A DNA stretch of 64,000 nt from Gaeumannomyces sp. JS-464. Its lineage: Eukaryota > Ascomycota > Sordariomycetes > Magnaporthales > Magnaporthaceae. This document shows, in pieces, positions 43,390 through 54,739 of this stretch. The stretch lies in contig NGZR01000006.1 of NCBI GenBank assembly GCA_002197995.1, positions 1,178,001 through 1,242,000 on the forward strand. Reading direction: 5' to 3'. The notes below the pieces were generated by a model. The model saw nothing but the letters and a program-made list of their open reading frames with translations, was not told the DNA's origin and ran no database searches. Both the position numbers and the translations under genes were made by a program. Numbering within the stretch: position 1 is the first letter of the stretch; the number at the start of each line of letters is the position of its first letter.

Positions 43390-45015
43390 CCAACAGCCCC
43401 CCTTCGGCCAATAGGGTGGCGCGCGCCCTCCTCGTCGGCCCAACGGCCCGGAGGAACGCGTCGCTGCCACCCGGGCCCCCCCGCGCGTTAGCGCACCCGA
43501 CTACGCCGTCCCCGTTGCGGAATCAGCAACACCAACAGGGCCCGATCAGGGCCAGGAAGGCTCCCACGACGGCAGCACCGGCACAGGTGCCCCTCCCCCC
43601 CTCCCCCAACGCCGGCGTACGCGCCCACCTGTCGGGTCGGCCGCGGCGGCCGCGGAGGAAATTATTGCGAGCTATAGCCGCAAACAACAACAAACGGCCC
43701 TAATTTGCGCCACGCTGGCCCGATTTATCGACGCGGCATTGCCTCCCTTCCGGCGGAAGCAATCCCCGAAGCAACGGCTGGAAAGATTGCTTTATCGACT
43801 ACGCAAACAAGCCCTTTTCGGCCTACCTACGCCGGCCGAAAAGGAAAAAGCTTATACGGGGAAGCCCCCGCAACGCGCGCCCCCGGCTACCTACGCGTCG
43901 GTAGCCCGGGAGGCCACAACAACCCCAAACCCGCACAGGCTTTTCGGGGCCGTACGCCCCAAACTACCCGGGCACCCCGCCTACTAACAAGCCCTAAAGC
44001 CGACTTCCGGGTGTTCGTTAGGATCCCGGAAAAACGGCAGGCTTGGGCTAACTAACAAACGGGCTTTAGCATTCGCAAAGCCCTTGCCGACAGCAAGGAC
44101 CTGCCGTTTACGACGGCCGACGTCCCGGAAGCGTACCGATCCCTACGGGTTCGTGTTAAAAGCAAAAACGGCCGATATAAAGCCGGCTTTTGCATACCGA
44201 TCCGAACTAGGCCGTTTATATAACGCCGAAAGGATCGAAAAGCCCGAAATTTGGTACAACTACGTAATTTCCGGCTGCCTTACCTCCTTAACAACGGCCT
44301 TGGACAAGCGTCCCGGTATCGGATAAATTGGTTCGGGAGGAAGTGGAAGCCCAAACAGGCACAAACCGGTAAACGTTAAGCCTTCCGGGGCCGGCGTCGA
44401 CCACAAGGGCGTATATCGTGGATTATATCCTTTATACGCAAGTGCGCCGGGTTTAGGCTTTGGGGGATTACTTCTTTTCACGCCGCGTACAACGACACCC
44501 GCCGGTTACAGCACACCCCGGCTGCCACGGCTTTCACGTGGCCGCAACTGCGCCCGGGCCGATAGGTGCCTTCGGTGCGGGAAATAAACGACGACCGGCA
44601 CGTACAACCGTGTACGGCCCCCGCAATGCGCAAACTGTTCGGGCCCGTACCCAGCCGACCACCCGAACTGCCCTATAAAGCCTGTACGGGTAAACGGAGT
44701 GCTAAAGCATTTAACCCGTGGGGAAAAAGGCGCGGTTAGGAAATTAGGGGCACAAGCTACCGGGCGGCGGTAAAAAAGGTGGAACCGCCGCTGCCGCCGC
44801 CACCGCCCGCCGCGCGCCGCCGCGGCCGCCGCTGCCGCCACCGCCAACGCCCTTCCTGCAACCGCGGTTACTACGGACAATTCCGTTGTAACCGTTACCG
44901 CTAATGCAATCCCGCGGCCGGTACCGGTAACGCCGCTGCTTCCGTTACCCCCGCCGCCGCCGCCGTTCCTGCCGCTGCTGCCACCGCCGACGCTGCCGAG
45001 GTAAGCCCGGCAAAT
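43390..45015 (+). pseudogene. LINE ORF1 (gag-like, zinc knuckle), broken
   Basis: After an Ala/Pro/Arg-rich start the pieces read SYSRKQQQTALICATLARFI and RRKQSPKQRLERLLYRLRKQ (43650-43810), a FVRIPEKRQAWAN block, LGRLYNAERIEKPEIWYNYV near 44200-44265, then the knuckles: a C-A-R-A-D-R-C-L-R-C-G-K pattern near 44550-44580 and CANCSGPYPADHPNCP near 44630-44670. A CCG/GCC-rich tract (44780-44995) encodes Ala/Pro low complexity. ORF1 proteins of this clade bind the element RNA. Single-base gaps keep switching the frame. Confidence 0.75.
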
Positions 45016-45114
45016 CGCCGGCCCCCGAGGGCGCGGCCCGTACGGCCGCAGGGAAGGCACCCTGCCAAAAGGCTTAGGGTTAGTTTTAACAACCAATACG
45101 AAGTACTGGCGGAT

Positions 45115-48100
45115 ATGGAACTGGACCTCCCCGAGCCCGAAAGGGCTATCGAAATAACCGGAAACCCCCGGAGGAAACCGACGGTACCGCCGGCCAACAA
45201 CCCAGGGCCAAAGCCCCCAATACACCAACGCCGCTTTTACGTATGCCAGCAGCCAACCGGATACAACAAACGCATGGCAATAGGGCCCGGCGCCCGGGGC
45301 TTCGCCCCGAACGCCGTGCTTTAACCGCCGCCCAAGCGAACGTTCGACGTAGCTGGGAGGCGGGGGCTACTTTACTCCAACTATTTTGGAGCCAAAATAT
45401 CGACGTGGTGCTAATGCAGGAGCCCCCTAGCGCGTGGAAAGGGAAGCTTATGCTTTGCACCCACCCGTCGTACGAGCTATTTACTCCGGTAAATAGCTGG
45501 CACGACCACCAAACCAGGCCTCGGGTAATAACTTACGTACGGAAGGACCCGGGGCTTCGGCCCGTAGCGGACCGGCCGGCAGGCAACACCCGGGACATCC
45601 TTTGGCTTACCGTCGCCAGGTGCACCTTCGTTAACGTATATAGGCCTTTAGGGGACCCTTCGGAACCCTCGTTGGACCTTTTACTACGTTGGCGCCCAAC
45701 GGCAAAATGCATTATAGCTGGGACTTTAACGCAGGGTCCCCGGCGTGGGATCCGGTTAAGGGTAATAGGAATAGGGGCCAGGATATAGCCCAATGGGCTA
45801 ATACTTATAACCTCCTCCTACTTACCGACCCAGGCCAACCTACGCATAACGACGGGGGCGTTTTGGATTTTACCTTTTCCAACCCCTTTAGCAACAGCGG
45901 AAATCGACCCTTCGCTAGCAACCGATTCGGACCACCGCTCGATACGGATCGAAATTCCTAACCGCAATAACTTCGTTCCGGACTGCCGGCGTATTACGCT
46001 ACCAAACGATAAACTACCGTTTTTCGCAAACGCGGTAGCAACGGGGGCCGGCAACTTGCCACCATTTACAAACCCAGGCACTGCGGAACACCTGGATAAA
46101 GCGGCCGAAGCATTAACAAACTTAAAAGATGCGTTAATGGCTTTCGGCCGGGGGCCTAAAGCAAAAGAAAAGGCCAACCCTGGTGGAACGAAAAGTGCGC
46201 CAACGCCCAACGGGACCTTGCAAAAGCTATGGGAAACGGCGGGCCTTTTACGGCCGAAGCCCGTGCTTTAAAAGCAACGGTTCGGACGGCTAAAAGACAG
46301 CATTGGGCCAGCGTGCTGGAGGAAATGGATTCCCCGAAAGCGCTATACCGTGCTGTAAAGTGGCATAAACTTACACCCGCTATACGGCTTCCCCCGTTAA
46401 ATATTAACGGGGAGGTTATAATAGCCCCAGGGATAAAGCGGAAGCATTAGGCCGCAAATCCTCCGTAGGTTTACGGCGGAGGACGACTTACAAGGACCCG
46501 TTACAGCAAAGGGCTACCCAAGGACCGCACAACTCCCGTGGGACCCCCACGTCCCTTTAGGAATGCCGGAAGTGCACCGTTGGCACGGCAAACACGGCCC
46601 CGGGCGTCGATTCCCTAACGGTTAAGCTACTTACAGCGGCGTGGCCGGCAATAGGGGAATACGTTAGGGCCCTTTTCGAGGCTTGCCTTAGGGCCGGGCA
46701 CCACCCAGCCCTTTCCGCACAGCGGAAGTGGTTATGCTAAAAAAGCCGAATAAAACGGATTTAACGGACCCAAAATCCTACCGCCCGATAGCTTTACTCC
46801 CGTGCTTAGGGAAAGGGCTGGAGCGGCTGGTGGCTTCGCGGATGGCATCCCTCGCATTACAACACGGGCTTATAGCCCCGCAACACGCCGGGGCTACCCC
46901 GAAAAAGGCCGCCATCGATTTAACGGCATGCGTGGCCCACGAGGTGGAACGGGCCTTCCAAAAGCATAAAACGGCCGCCCTCGTTACCATGGATGTACAA
47001 GGGGCTTTCGACGCCGTACTTCGCCGGAGGCTCCTTGGAGGCTTTAAACCAAGGCTGGGATCCAACGTTAGTACGATGGGTATCATCTTTTGCAGGAAAC
47101 AGGGTGGTTAAAGTGCGTTTGGAGGACGCCACGGCACCCCCTTTTTCCCCGGACTGCGGGCTACCCCAAGGGTTACCGGCGTCACCGGTCCTTTATGCTT
47201 TATATGGCCGAAATCCTACCCAAAGCAAAAGCGTTAGGTACGGATACGCGGACGATATAGGCATTTGCGTAACGGGTAGCACTCCGGAGGAGTGCTCCGT
47301 AAAGCAGGGGCTACGGTTACGGAAATCCTACGTTGGGGCAGGGCTAATAAGGTTGCTTTCGACCCGGGGAAGTGCGAGCTTATGCATTTTTCCAAACGGA
47401 AAATCCCACAACCCCAGCGGTTACGGCGGAGCCTTACCATACAACAAGCTACAGGAGCTTTACGGTGGTTAGGGGTCCTTTTCGACCAAAGGCTTAATTT
47501 TAAAGCCCACGTGGAAAACAGGGCTGCAAAAGCCCAAAGCGTTGCCAACCACCTCCGAAGGCTTACGAATTCGATAGGGGGGATACCGGCACATTCGGTT
47601 TACAAAGCCGTTACAACGGTTATAATCCCTACGGCTTTATACGGGGCCGAGGTATGGTATAGGGGTAAAACTAAACCACACCCGTATACAAGCCGGCACA
47701 ACAGCAAATTATCCGCCAAGGCCATTTAATCGATCGGGTCGATAAAGCCTTAACCGCGTCCCTTAAGGCAGTGGTCCCAGCTTGGAAAACCACACCGATA
47801 AACGCATTGCATTACGAATCCGGCATCCAAGCGCCCAGCGCTTTTGGAACAAGCCCGCCTCCGTTTTGCGGCCCGTATAAATACGGTTCCGGAAGACACC
47901 CCCTGGCCGCAGCGGCCAAGCCGGCCTTTAACGCCCGAGGGCCTAGGGCAGGCTTACCCGGCAAGCTTGCAACCTCCTTGCAAAGGACGGCCGGACTTCT
48001 TCCGGCTTGCACCCGCCCGGCCTACCTCCCTTATAAATATACGGGGCTTACGGTGGCCATACAAGAAAAGCAAGCCGCTAAAGCATTTACGGCGTGGCTT

Positions 48101-48960
48101 TGCACCCTCCCACACCGACGTTATAATATATAGCGACGGGTCCAAAGCAAAAGACGGGCAGTTGGATACGGCTGGGTAATATACCAAGCCGGCCAACGCA
48201 AACTTTCCGGGCACGGCCGGCTGGCGCATCCCGCGGAAGTATTCGACGGCGAGGCGGAAGGGGCCCGGATGGGCCTCCGTAAAGCCGTTTGGAGCTTCCG
48301 CAATTGCACTTTCCACTTGTGCCTCGATAACACCTCGGCGGCCAACGGCTGTTTAAGCACGGCCCCTGATAGTTCACAAGGGGCTTTAAAAAAATCCATT
48401 GCTTATGGATAAACACCAGGTATACGTACGCTGGTCCCCGGGCCATATGGGAATCCCCGGAAACGAAAAGGCAAACGCCGAAGCAAAGTTGGGATCGGCC
48501 CTGCCAATACCCCAACATTTTAAACCAACGGTGGCCGGAGTAAAGGCTTTAGCCCGGAAAACGGCCCGGGACGCCCGGAACGCATGGTTTAAACAACTTT
48601 CCGGATCGGTATAAGGCTATAGGCCTCCCGCCGGCACCACAACATACGCCCGAAGCGTTGCAGCTGCACCGGAGGGTACTGCAACGGCTAATAGCCGCAC
48701 GCACCGGCACGGGGATTTCGACTGGTACACCGAAAGTTCCAGCACGAAGACGATAACCCGTGCCGCTGCGGAAAAACAAATCCCCTTCCCACCCTGTATT
48801 TTGCAGGTTGGCTAAAACGGCAGAAAATAAATGGCTATAGCGGACCCCTCCCGGCTTCCGACAGGCCCGGATATTGGAAACGGCTATTTTAAAAGCCTTT
48901 CCTTTTTGCTTCGTTCGCCGAAGCTACCAATTATTACACTATCGCTGGACGATAACAACA
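45115..48960 (+). pseudogene. LINE ORF2 (endonuclease, reverse transcriptase, RNase H), broken
   Basis: Endonuclease of the EEP type: LLQLFWSQNIDVVLMQEPPS (about 45370-45430), WDFNAGSPAWDPVKGNRNRG (45720-45780) with the D-F-N triplet, and HNDGGVLDFTFSN. Reverse transcriptase: KPNKTDLTDPKSYRPIALLP (46740-46800), LVTMDVQGAFDAV (46980-47020), GLPQGLPASPVLYALY (47160-47205) and the catalytic GYADDIG with YADD at 47245-47256. RNase H: IYSDGSKAKDG, DNTSAANG, VYVRWSPGHMGIPGNEKAN (48420-48475). The C-terminal C-x-C-G and HPVFCR knuckle lies near 48760-48805. All key residues remain; the breaks are small indels. The endonuclease nicks target DNA and the RT copies element RNA onto it. Confidence 0.82.
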
Positions 48961-49290
48961 GGGCCTAAAAAGCCCGCATACATCCTTTTCCTTGTTCTCC
49001 TACACCTTTTACCTTTTTCCTTTGTACCACCAGGACTAACAGTAGGCTCGTTGGTCCCCCGCACCTCCGGCCGGGCCCTGGGGGTCCCGAGGACCTTCCA
49101 GCCTAAAACCCGGCCCCACCCCTTTACCGGCATACTCGCCGGCCGAACGCACTACTACCACCCGCAGCGCTTTACAACGCCCGCGTATATATATACGCCC
49201 TACCGCCGATTGCCCGCTCACTAACAAGGAGCGGAACGCGGCCCGACCTTCGTGTGCCTTCGGGTTTAATTCTGCTAGCCGCCGGATAGC

Positions 49291-49390
49291 AACATGTAGC
49301 CTAATGTTTAGCTTAGGTAGCGCTAGCACGTCATATGCCCCTTGGGAGGCAGGGACTGGTAATCCCGACTTACTGACGTTAAATATACTT
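49291..49390 (+). repeat. LINE 3'-terminal unit (single copy)
   Basis: Same about 100-bp unit as 10460-10560. Here it occurs once. Confidence 0.7.
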
Positions 49391-49420
49391 ACTCACTCCT
49401 ACTTTTCTCCCAAATCTCGC

Positions 49421-49619
49421 AAGCTTAAAGCGGCGACGATCCTCCTTACTAACGCAGGCTTAAAGCGGCGTTGGATTTACGTTTAGGTAAGCTTAAAGCG
49501 GCTTATAACGCTTTACTTTACGTTTCCCTTTTTACCAATCATTTACCCCGCTGTTGTAAGCTTAAAGCGGCTTTAGCAATTACCAGTTATCCACCCCGTT
49601 AACGCAAGCTTAAAGCGGC
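49421..49619 (+). repeat. Five copies of AAGCTTAAAGCGGC with irregular spacing
   Basis: Copies start at 49421, 49456 (AGGCTTAAAGCGGC), 49489, 49558 and 49606, spaced 35, 33, 69 and 48 bp, all in the same orientation. The region sits just upstream of the gag start of Gypsy-3, so it may be part of its 5' LTR or leader. It could be a protein-binding array or a subterminal repeat. Confidence 0.75.
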
Positions 49620-49798
49620 GTCGATAATTATTAGCGCCTTTTTTTTCTTTTTCCCGCTTGCGGTAATAAGCTGGCACCATCCGGATCCCCTTTTTAGGGC
49701 TGCAAAAGATATCCTTCCGTTTTTCGCGTTAAGCTTTAGGCGGGCGTTAACATTTAAATTACCCTACCTTTACCTCGTCCTTTTACTTCCTTATTACT

Positions 49799-52310
49799 AT
49801 GGCCGATCTTTTAACTGCAAACCTTTCGGGACCCGATAAAAACAATTAAGCATTAGCAAATACGCTTATGCCAAATACGATGCCTAAATTTTTAAGTTTT
49901 AAAGGCGATTTTTTAATGCCTTACCAGGCTGTTACCCACTTATCAAATAACGATAATATGCATTTCGAAAGGGCTAAGCGGATTAACAGCCGGTTTAAAG
50001 TAATGCATCCACTTCCAGGCATTAAGCAATTTACTAAACCTTTTACTACCGCGATAACTTTTAACCTTTTATTTAACGATAATTATAATTTCAAATACGA
50101 TTTTACTTAAAATATTCGCTTTGGCAAATTAGCATCGGTTATTTACCACCCGCCTCGTGTAAAGCGCGAAATTACGTTTTAAACGGTTATAAAAAAAAGC
50201 TCCGTCCTTTTAATTAGCTTTATAAAGTTAATTTCCGCGGCTTAGCTTTAACGAAAAAACCATCCGCCGTTTAAAAAACTAAATTAAGCATTACGAGGAC
50301 CGCTTTTTCCGCGCACTTAAAAAGATGTAAGGTTTCGCTTAAAAGCAAAACAGCTTGGAGCAATTGCAATAAGACCAAAATAAGCTTATAAATTAAATAA
50401 TAGCTAAGTTAAAAAATATCGAAAATAACCGCGAGCGTTTTTAACGCTTTAAATATAAGCGTTATTATAGTTCCTATAATTCGCAATCGGTTTATAACCG
50501 TAATTATACCCCATTTCCAAATATAAGCGAAATACGCCACCGTTTCCAAAAAGTCCGACGTAAATAAACTTAAACCTATAACGCACCGGCATAATCGTTA
50601 CGTAACGCCAAAACCCTTTTTTTAACGCGCGCGCCATTTTTCCTTATAATAACGGTTATTTAAACGCTAAACCTAAGGCATACCGCGAACGGCCTAATGC
50701 GAAAGCACCTCGTCCTAAGCCTTAATTGCTTTTAGCTAAATAAGCTTACGTAACATATACTATTACGGGCGGTAACGAAAACCCGTTAAACCCCTGGTCC
50801 TTTTTTAACGACGACGATAATAAAAAAGCTGTTGGTAGGAGTGGTACTCCTGTAAGCACGGAGATTTCCAAAAAGGAAAAAACAAAGATCTATAAATTTG
50901 GAACTGGTGTTTGTTGTAATACATGTTTATGTAGGAATTTAATTACAAAAAGGGGATTATAAGATCCCCTTTTATAGGCTCGTAGGAGCGCACGGCCCGT
51001 AGGCTTGCAGCTTTACGAGGCGTGGGCCTTTTTTAAATGCACGCGTTAAATTACGTGGATTAACAAAGCCCTTTTTAACCGAAAGCTAAAAAAACCTCCG
51101 CTTCGCCCATTAAAAAACCTTTATCCCTTTCGGTTTGCTTTTATCGATACTTTTTAATAGGATTTAGCTCGGGGTAAAAGCAACTTTTACGTTTTTTTAC
51201 CGAAAAATAAAAAGGACCGAAATCGAAATCGGGACCGGGACGCTTAAAAGGACGCAAAAAACCGCGCTACCCGTAATTATAAGCAATAAATAATTAATAC
51301 CCACGTATCCATTCGCTTTAACGGAAATCGCTTCCTTTTTAAGCGAAAAATAATCGAAGTTTTCGATCCCTATTAAAAAAAACCCTAATAACTAAAGCAT
51401 TTTATTCGATTTTAAGTTAATAATTTTTATAAACGTTTATTTTTTTACTAAACGGATTGAAATTTTCCGCGAAAACCTAAATACGGTTTAAAACGTCGAT
51501 TATTAACTGCTTAACCTTTTCCAAACCCTTTTTAGCGGCTTAGCAACCATTTGGTAAAGCAGCTAACTTAATCGTAAAAAACGCGCTATTTTAAAAGTTG
51601 AAAGCCTAATAATAATCCTTATACCCTTTAAGCGATAATTCGTTCCAAACGCTGGTAAAACCATTAAGCTTTTTACTAAAACGACTTTTACTTTACGAAA
51701 TTTAGCTATAAACGAATTCGCTTTGCACTAATTCGTTTTTAAAATGCTCCGTTTTGCTAAAAGCATAGGCATTACCCAAAATGGCAACTAATACGGCACT
51801 ATAATCCAAATTTGGAACCGCTTTAATTTAAGCATTTAAACACGGTTAAAAGCTTCCAAATCGATAAAAACTCGCACTAAATACCTTCGTTATATTAAAA
51901 AAAATAATTTAATGCTAATTACCGTAGCCCGAAAGCATTATCCCAATACTATAGCTAAAAAATACAACCTTTGCAATAAAAGCTATAACAATAATTACAA
52001 TGGCAAACGCAATAACTATAGCTTTGGCAAATTTAGCAATCGTTATTACGATAAATCCCGTAATAAACGTCGGGATGATAATTAAAATCCCCGCTATTTA
52101 AATCCCCGCCGCTACGATTTTCGCTATTACGATTTTCGCCGTAACTTTAACCGTAAAAATTACCATCGCGATAAAAATCGCGATTATAAATTTCGCGATT
52201 ATAAGCGAAACGATTACAAAAACCGTAATAGTTGCAAAAACAACTATAAAAAAAGTGGCAACCGTAACCGTCGCGATAAAAATCGCAATTATAAGCGCTT
52301 AACTTATAAA
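49799..52310 (+). pseudogene. Gypsy-3 gag, broken
   Basis: ATG 49799 reads MADLLTANLSGPDKNN, a stop, then a further open 80 codons at 49868-50110 (PKFLSFKGDFLMPYQAVTHL). After the solo LTR at 50830-51065, gag traces continue (GKSNFYVFLPKNKKDRN near 51170). Near 51960-52310 an Asn/Arg/Tyr/Lys-rich run such as RDYKFRDYKRNDYKNR follows KKYNLCNKSYNN, which looks like the basic RNA-binding tail of gag made more extreme by RIP. No single frame survives. Confidence 0.6.
50830..51065 (-). repeat. Solo LTR of the Copia family, inverted
   Basis: Reverse complement of the Copia LTRs at 54130-54363 and 61925-62159, bounded by TGTTGG and TTAACA. AAGC precedes and follows it, giving a 4-base match for the target duplication. 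No interior is attached, so LTR-LTR recombination removed it. It keeps more GC than the paired copies (CGAGGCGTGGGCC). It sits inside gag of Gypsy-3. Confidence 0.78.
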
Positions 52311-54129
52311 TAGCGTAACTAAGTTTATAACGTTAAAAATGGCGACGTTAGCGCCGAAAACTCGCCGATTAACCAAAACGATGATAATAGCGTTTCGAGC
52401 GCTATAAAATCCGTTAACGCGGATAAGCTTTACGTTGTTAAAAAGCGTGCGGAGTTGCACATTTGCAAGCGTTATAACGTTATTACTTTTTTTTCGCAAT
52501 TTGCTTTTTGCTTATTTTACCATTTGCTTTAATAAACCCGTTTATTAAATTAATAAAAAGCCTTTTACTTTTTAGCAATTTATAAAAATAAACGTTATCG
52601 AAAAGGTTACTAAAGTTAACCCAAACATAATCGCATTAGGCGGTTACTTTTACGCTAAAATAACAATTCGCCCGTTTTTTAATGGCTAAAAAAACTTAAA
52701 TTTATGCTAATTTCGGTTTTGGCCGAAACCTAGTAATTATTAACTTCTTTCGTTATTACGAGCATAAGGTTTACAACGTAAATAACCTTAACGCTTAACT
52801 TATTCTTTTTGGGTGGAATTTCGAGCGTTTTAAACGTACTATTAAATTCGCATACGTTACTTTTTATACGTTTAGCTACTACCTTAACGGCTTTCCCGCC
52901 GTGGTTAAATAGTTAACTTACGTTTGGATCGTTAAGCATTTAACTACGGGCATAATTTTTAGCATTGCTTTTTTTTAGGCTTTGAAAAGCTTCGATTAAC
53001 CTTGCGGCTAACTTAATTAACCTTTTTTTAAACCATTTCCACGTCCCGATCGCTATAATTAAAAAAGGCATTGTAATCGTCCGAGCTGTTAAAACTGCCA
53101 AAGCTATCGTAATTTTGGCGTAACGAACTATCGCAATCCCGGTAAAGTATTTCCCGCTTTTTAAAAGACGTACGTTTTTTATAAAAGGAAATTATCCCGC
53201 TATTTTTAATACCGTGGTTAATTGCAATACTAAACCTATATGCCTAATGCATAACGTTATAAATTAACTTATGCGATTTACCAAAAACATACGCATAGCT
53301 ACCATCCGAAAGCATACGAACCAAATTTACTAAATTTTTAATTTTAAAATAGCTTTTAAAGCTATTGCCGGTATAATAGCACTGGCCGCCGCTGTTATAA
53401 GCCACTAAGCCAAATATAACGCTAAGTACGGCTTTAAAACCCTTTTAACCTTCCTTTTTTTTAAAGCACCCGTTGCGGGCAAAGCTTTTTAAAACGCCGG
53501 TTCCAAACCGATTATCCCCGAAGTAATTCGCATCGCTAGTTCCGGTTAAGGCAAAAAAAAATAATAACGTTAAGCGTGCAATTAAACCGTAATTTTCGCA
53601 AATTAAAAAAGTTAATTAAAAAGGCATTACTTACGAGTAAATGCCGGAATTAAAAGAATTTAAAAGCTAAATGGGCGTATTATTTTAAATTACTATTTAA
53701 TTAAATTTACAATATAATATTAAAAGGAAAAAAGGATAAAATTGTTATAATGCTAAAAAAGCCTTTTAAAAAGCCTGGATTTAAACCGAACGTTAACATT
53801 CCGCTAAAAAAAACTTTATATTTAACCTTCCGGAATCTTTTCCCCGTATCCCGAAAAAAAAGCAATATTCGTGCTTTTAAAAAAGCACTTTACATTTTAA
53901 CCAAAAATAAAGTCCACGTATATAACGGAAATTTAACGAAAGTTTAAATCCTTAAAAACATTTGTAAACGCGCAAACATTTAGCGCGATAAAAAGCCGAT
54001 CGATATTTTTAAAAACGAATAAATAAAAATCCCTTTCGTTAAAAAATGGCAAAATTAAAACGCTAAGCTATTTAATAAACTTTATCCTATTACTTGCAAA
54101 AATAAAAACGTTATTAATAAAACGCACGA
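52311..54129 (+). pseudogene. Gypsy-3 gag-pol junction and start of RT, broken
   Basis: Mostly stop-dense. The last about 200 bases read KIPFVKKWQN and LYPITCKNKNVINKTHD, the linker before the RT palm in Gypsy elements. Its last codons are split by the Copia insertion. A short open piece at 53750-53947 has no clear identity. Confidence 0.5.
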
Positions 54130-54363
54130 TGTTAATCCACGTAATTTAGCGCGTGCATTTAAAAAAGGCCCACGCCTCGTAAAGCCGCAAGCCTACGGGC
54201 CGTGCGCTTTTACGAGCCTATAAAAAGGGATTTTATAATCCCTTTTTGTAATTAAATTTTATATAAACATGCATTACTACAAACACCAGTTCCAAATTTA
54301 TAAATTTTTATTCTTTCCTTTTAAAAAATTTCCGTGCTTATAAAAGTACCACTTTTACTAACA
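54130..54363 (+). repeat. Copia 5' LTR
   Basis: TGTTAATCCACGTAATTTAG to TTTTACTAACA. Shares GGCCCACGCCTCGTAAAGCC and the CCTACGGGCCGTGCGC block with the other two copies. Confidence 0.85.
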
Positions 54364-54669
54364 CTAATTAGTATTGCTTAAAAAAGCAACACAAACAGTA
54401 AAATAAAGGATTTAAACGTTTAATACCTTTTTTAAAAAAGCGATTAGGTTAACGTAAAAGTTTAAAAATAAAGGAATCGAATTCACTGCTCGGTAACGCG
54501 TTATACGGGAGTCGATTACGCATTAAAAGCACCTTTTTATTGCAAGCGATTAAACCTTTGTTTATAAAATTTGAACAATTGTAAAAAGGGCGTTACGTAA
54601 TCCTTTTAAGCACCTTTTTACGTTAAGCGACTAGACTTTTAAATCGATTACTTAAACGATATTGCTCGT

Positions 54670-54683
54670 CCCCCCCCCCCCCC
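54670..54683. repeat. Poly-C tract (14 C)
   Basis: Run of 14 C in otherwise AT-rich Copia interior, the second long C run of the window. Confidence 0.8.
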
Positions 54684-54739
54684 ACTAATAACATGTTCGA
54701 CACTTCGAAATAACAAACGGCAAAAGAGCTTAGCAATAA

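Larger units (their letters stand above)
43316..49413 (+). mobile_element. Tad1-like LINE, near full length, two ORFs, frame-broken
   Basis: ORF1 (gag-like with zinc knuckles), ORF2 (endonuclease, reverse transcriptase, RNase H, Cys/His knuckle) and the 3' unit ending GACGTTAAATATAC (49291-49390) follow in the order of Tad1-clade non-LTR elements. About 6.1 kb, GC-rich, little RIP. The 5' edge is placed where GC rises and where the block shared with 26965-27010 ends. No obvious target duplication. Confidence 0.85.
49799..54129 (+). mobile_element. Gypsy-3 left part (gag to start of RT), continues at 62160
   Basis: Plus-strand gag, a low-complexity zone and the beginning of the reverse transcriptase precede the Copia insertion at 54130. 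The same RT continues in frame at 62160. The 5' LTR is not identified, because the 3' LTR lies beyond the window. Strong RIP throughout. Confidence 0.75.

Noticed and set aside
44506..45228. 240-codon minus-strand ORF
   Set aside because: It is antisense to LINE ORF1/ORF2, is Gly/Ala/Arg low complexity from a CCG-rich tract, and matches no family.
47460..47480. Telomere-like GGTTAGGGGT
   Set aside because: Single occurrence within LINE ORF2 coding sequence, no tandem array.
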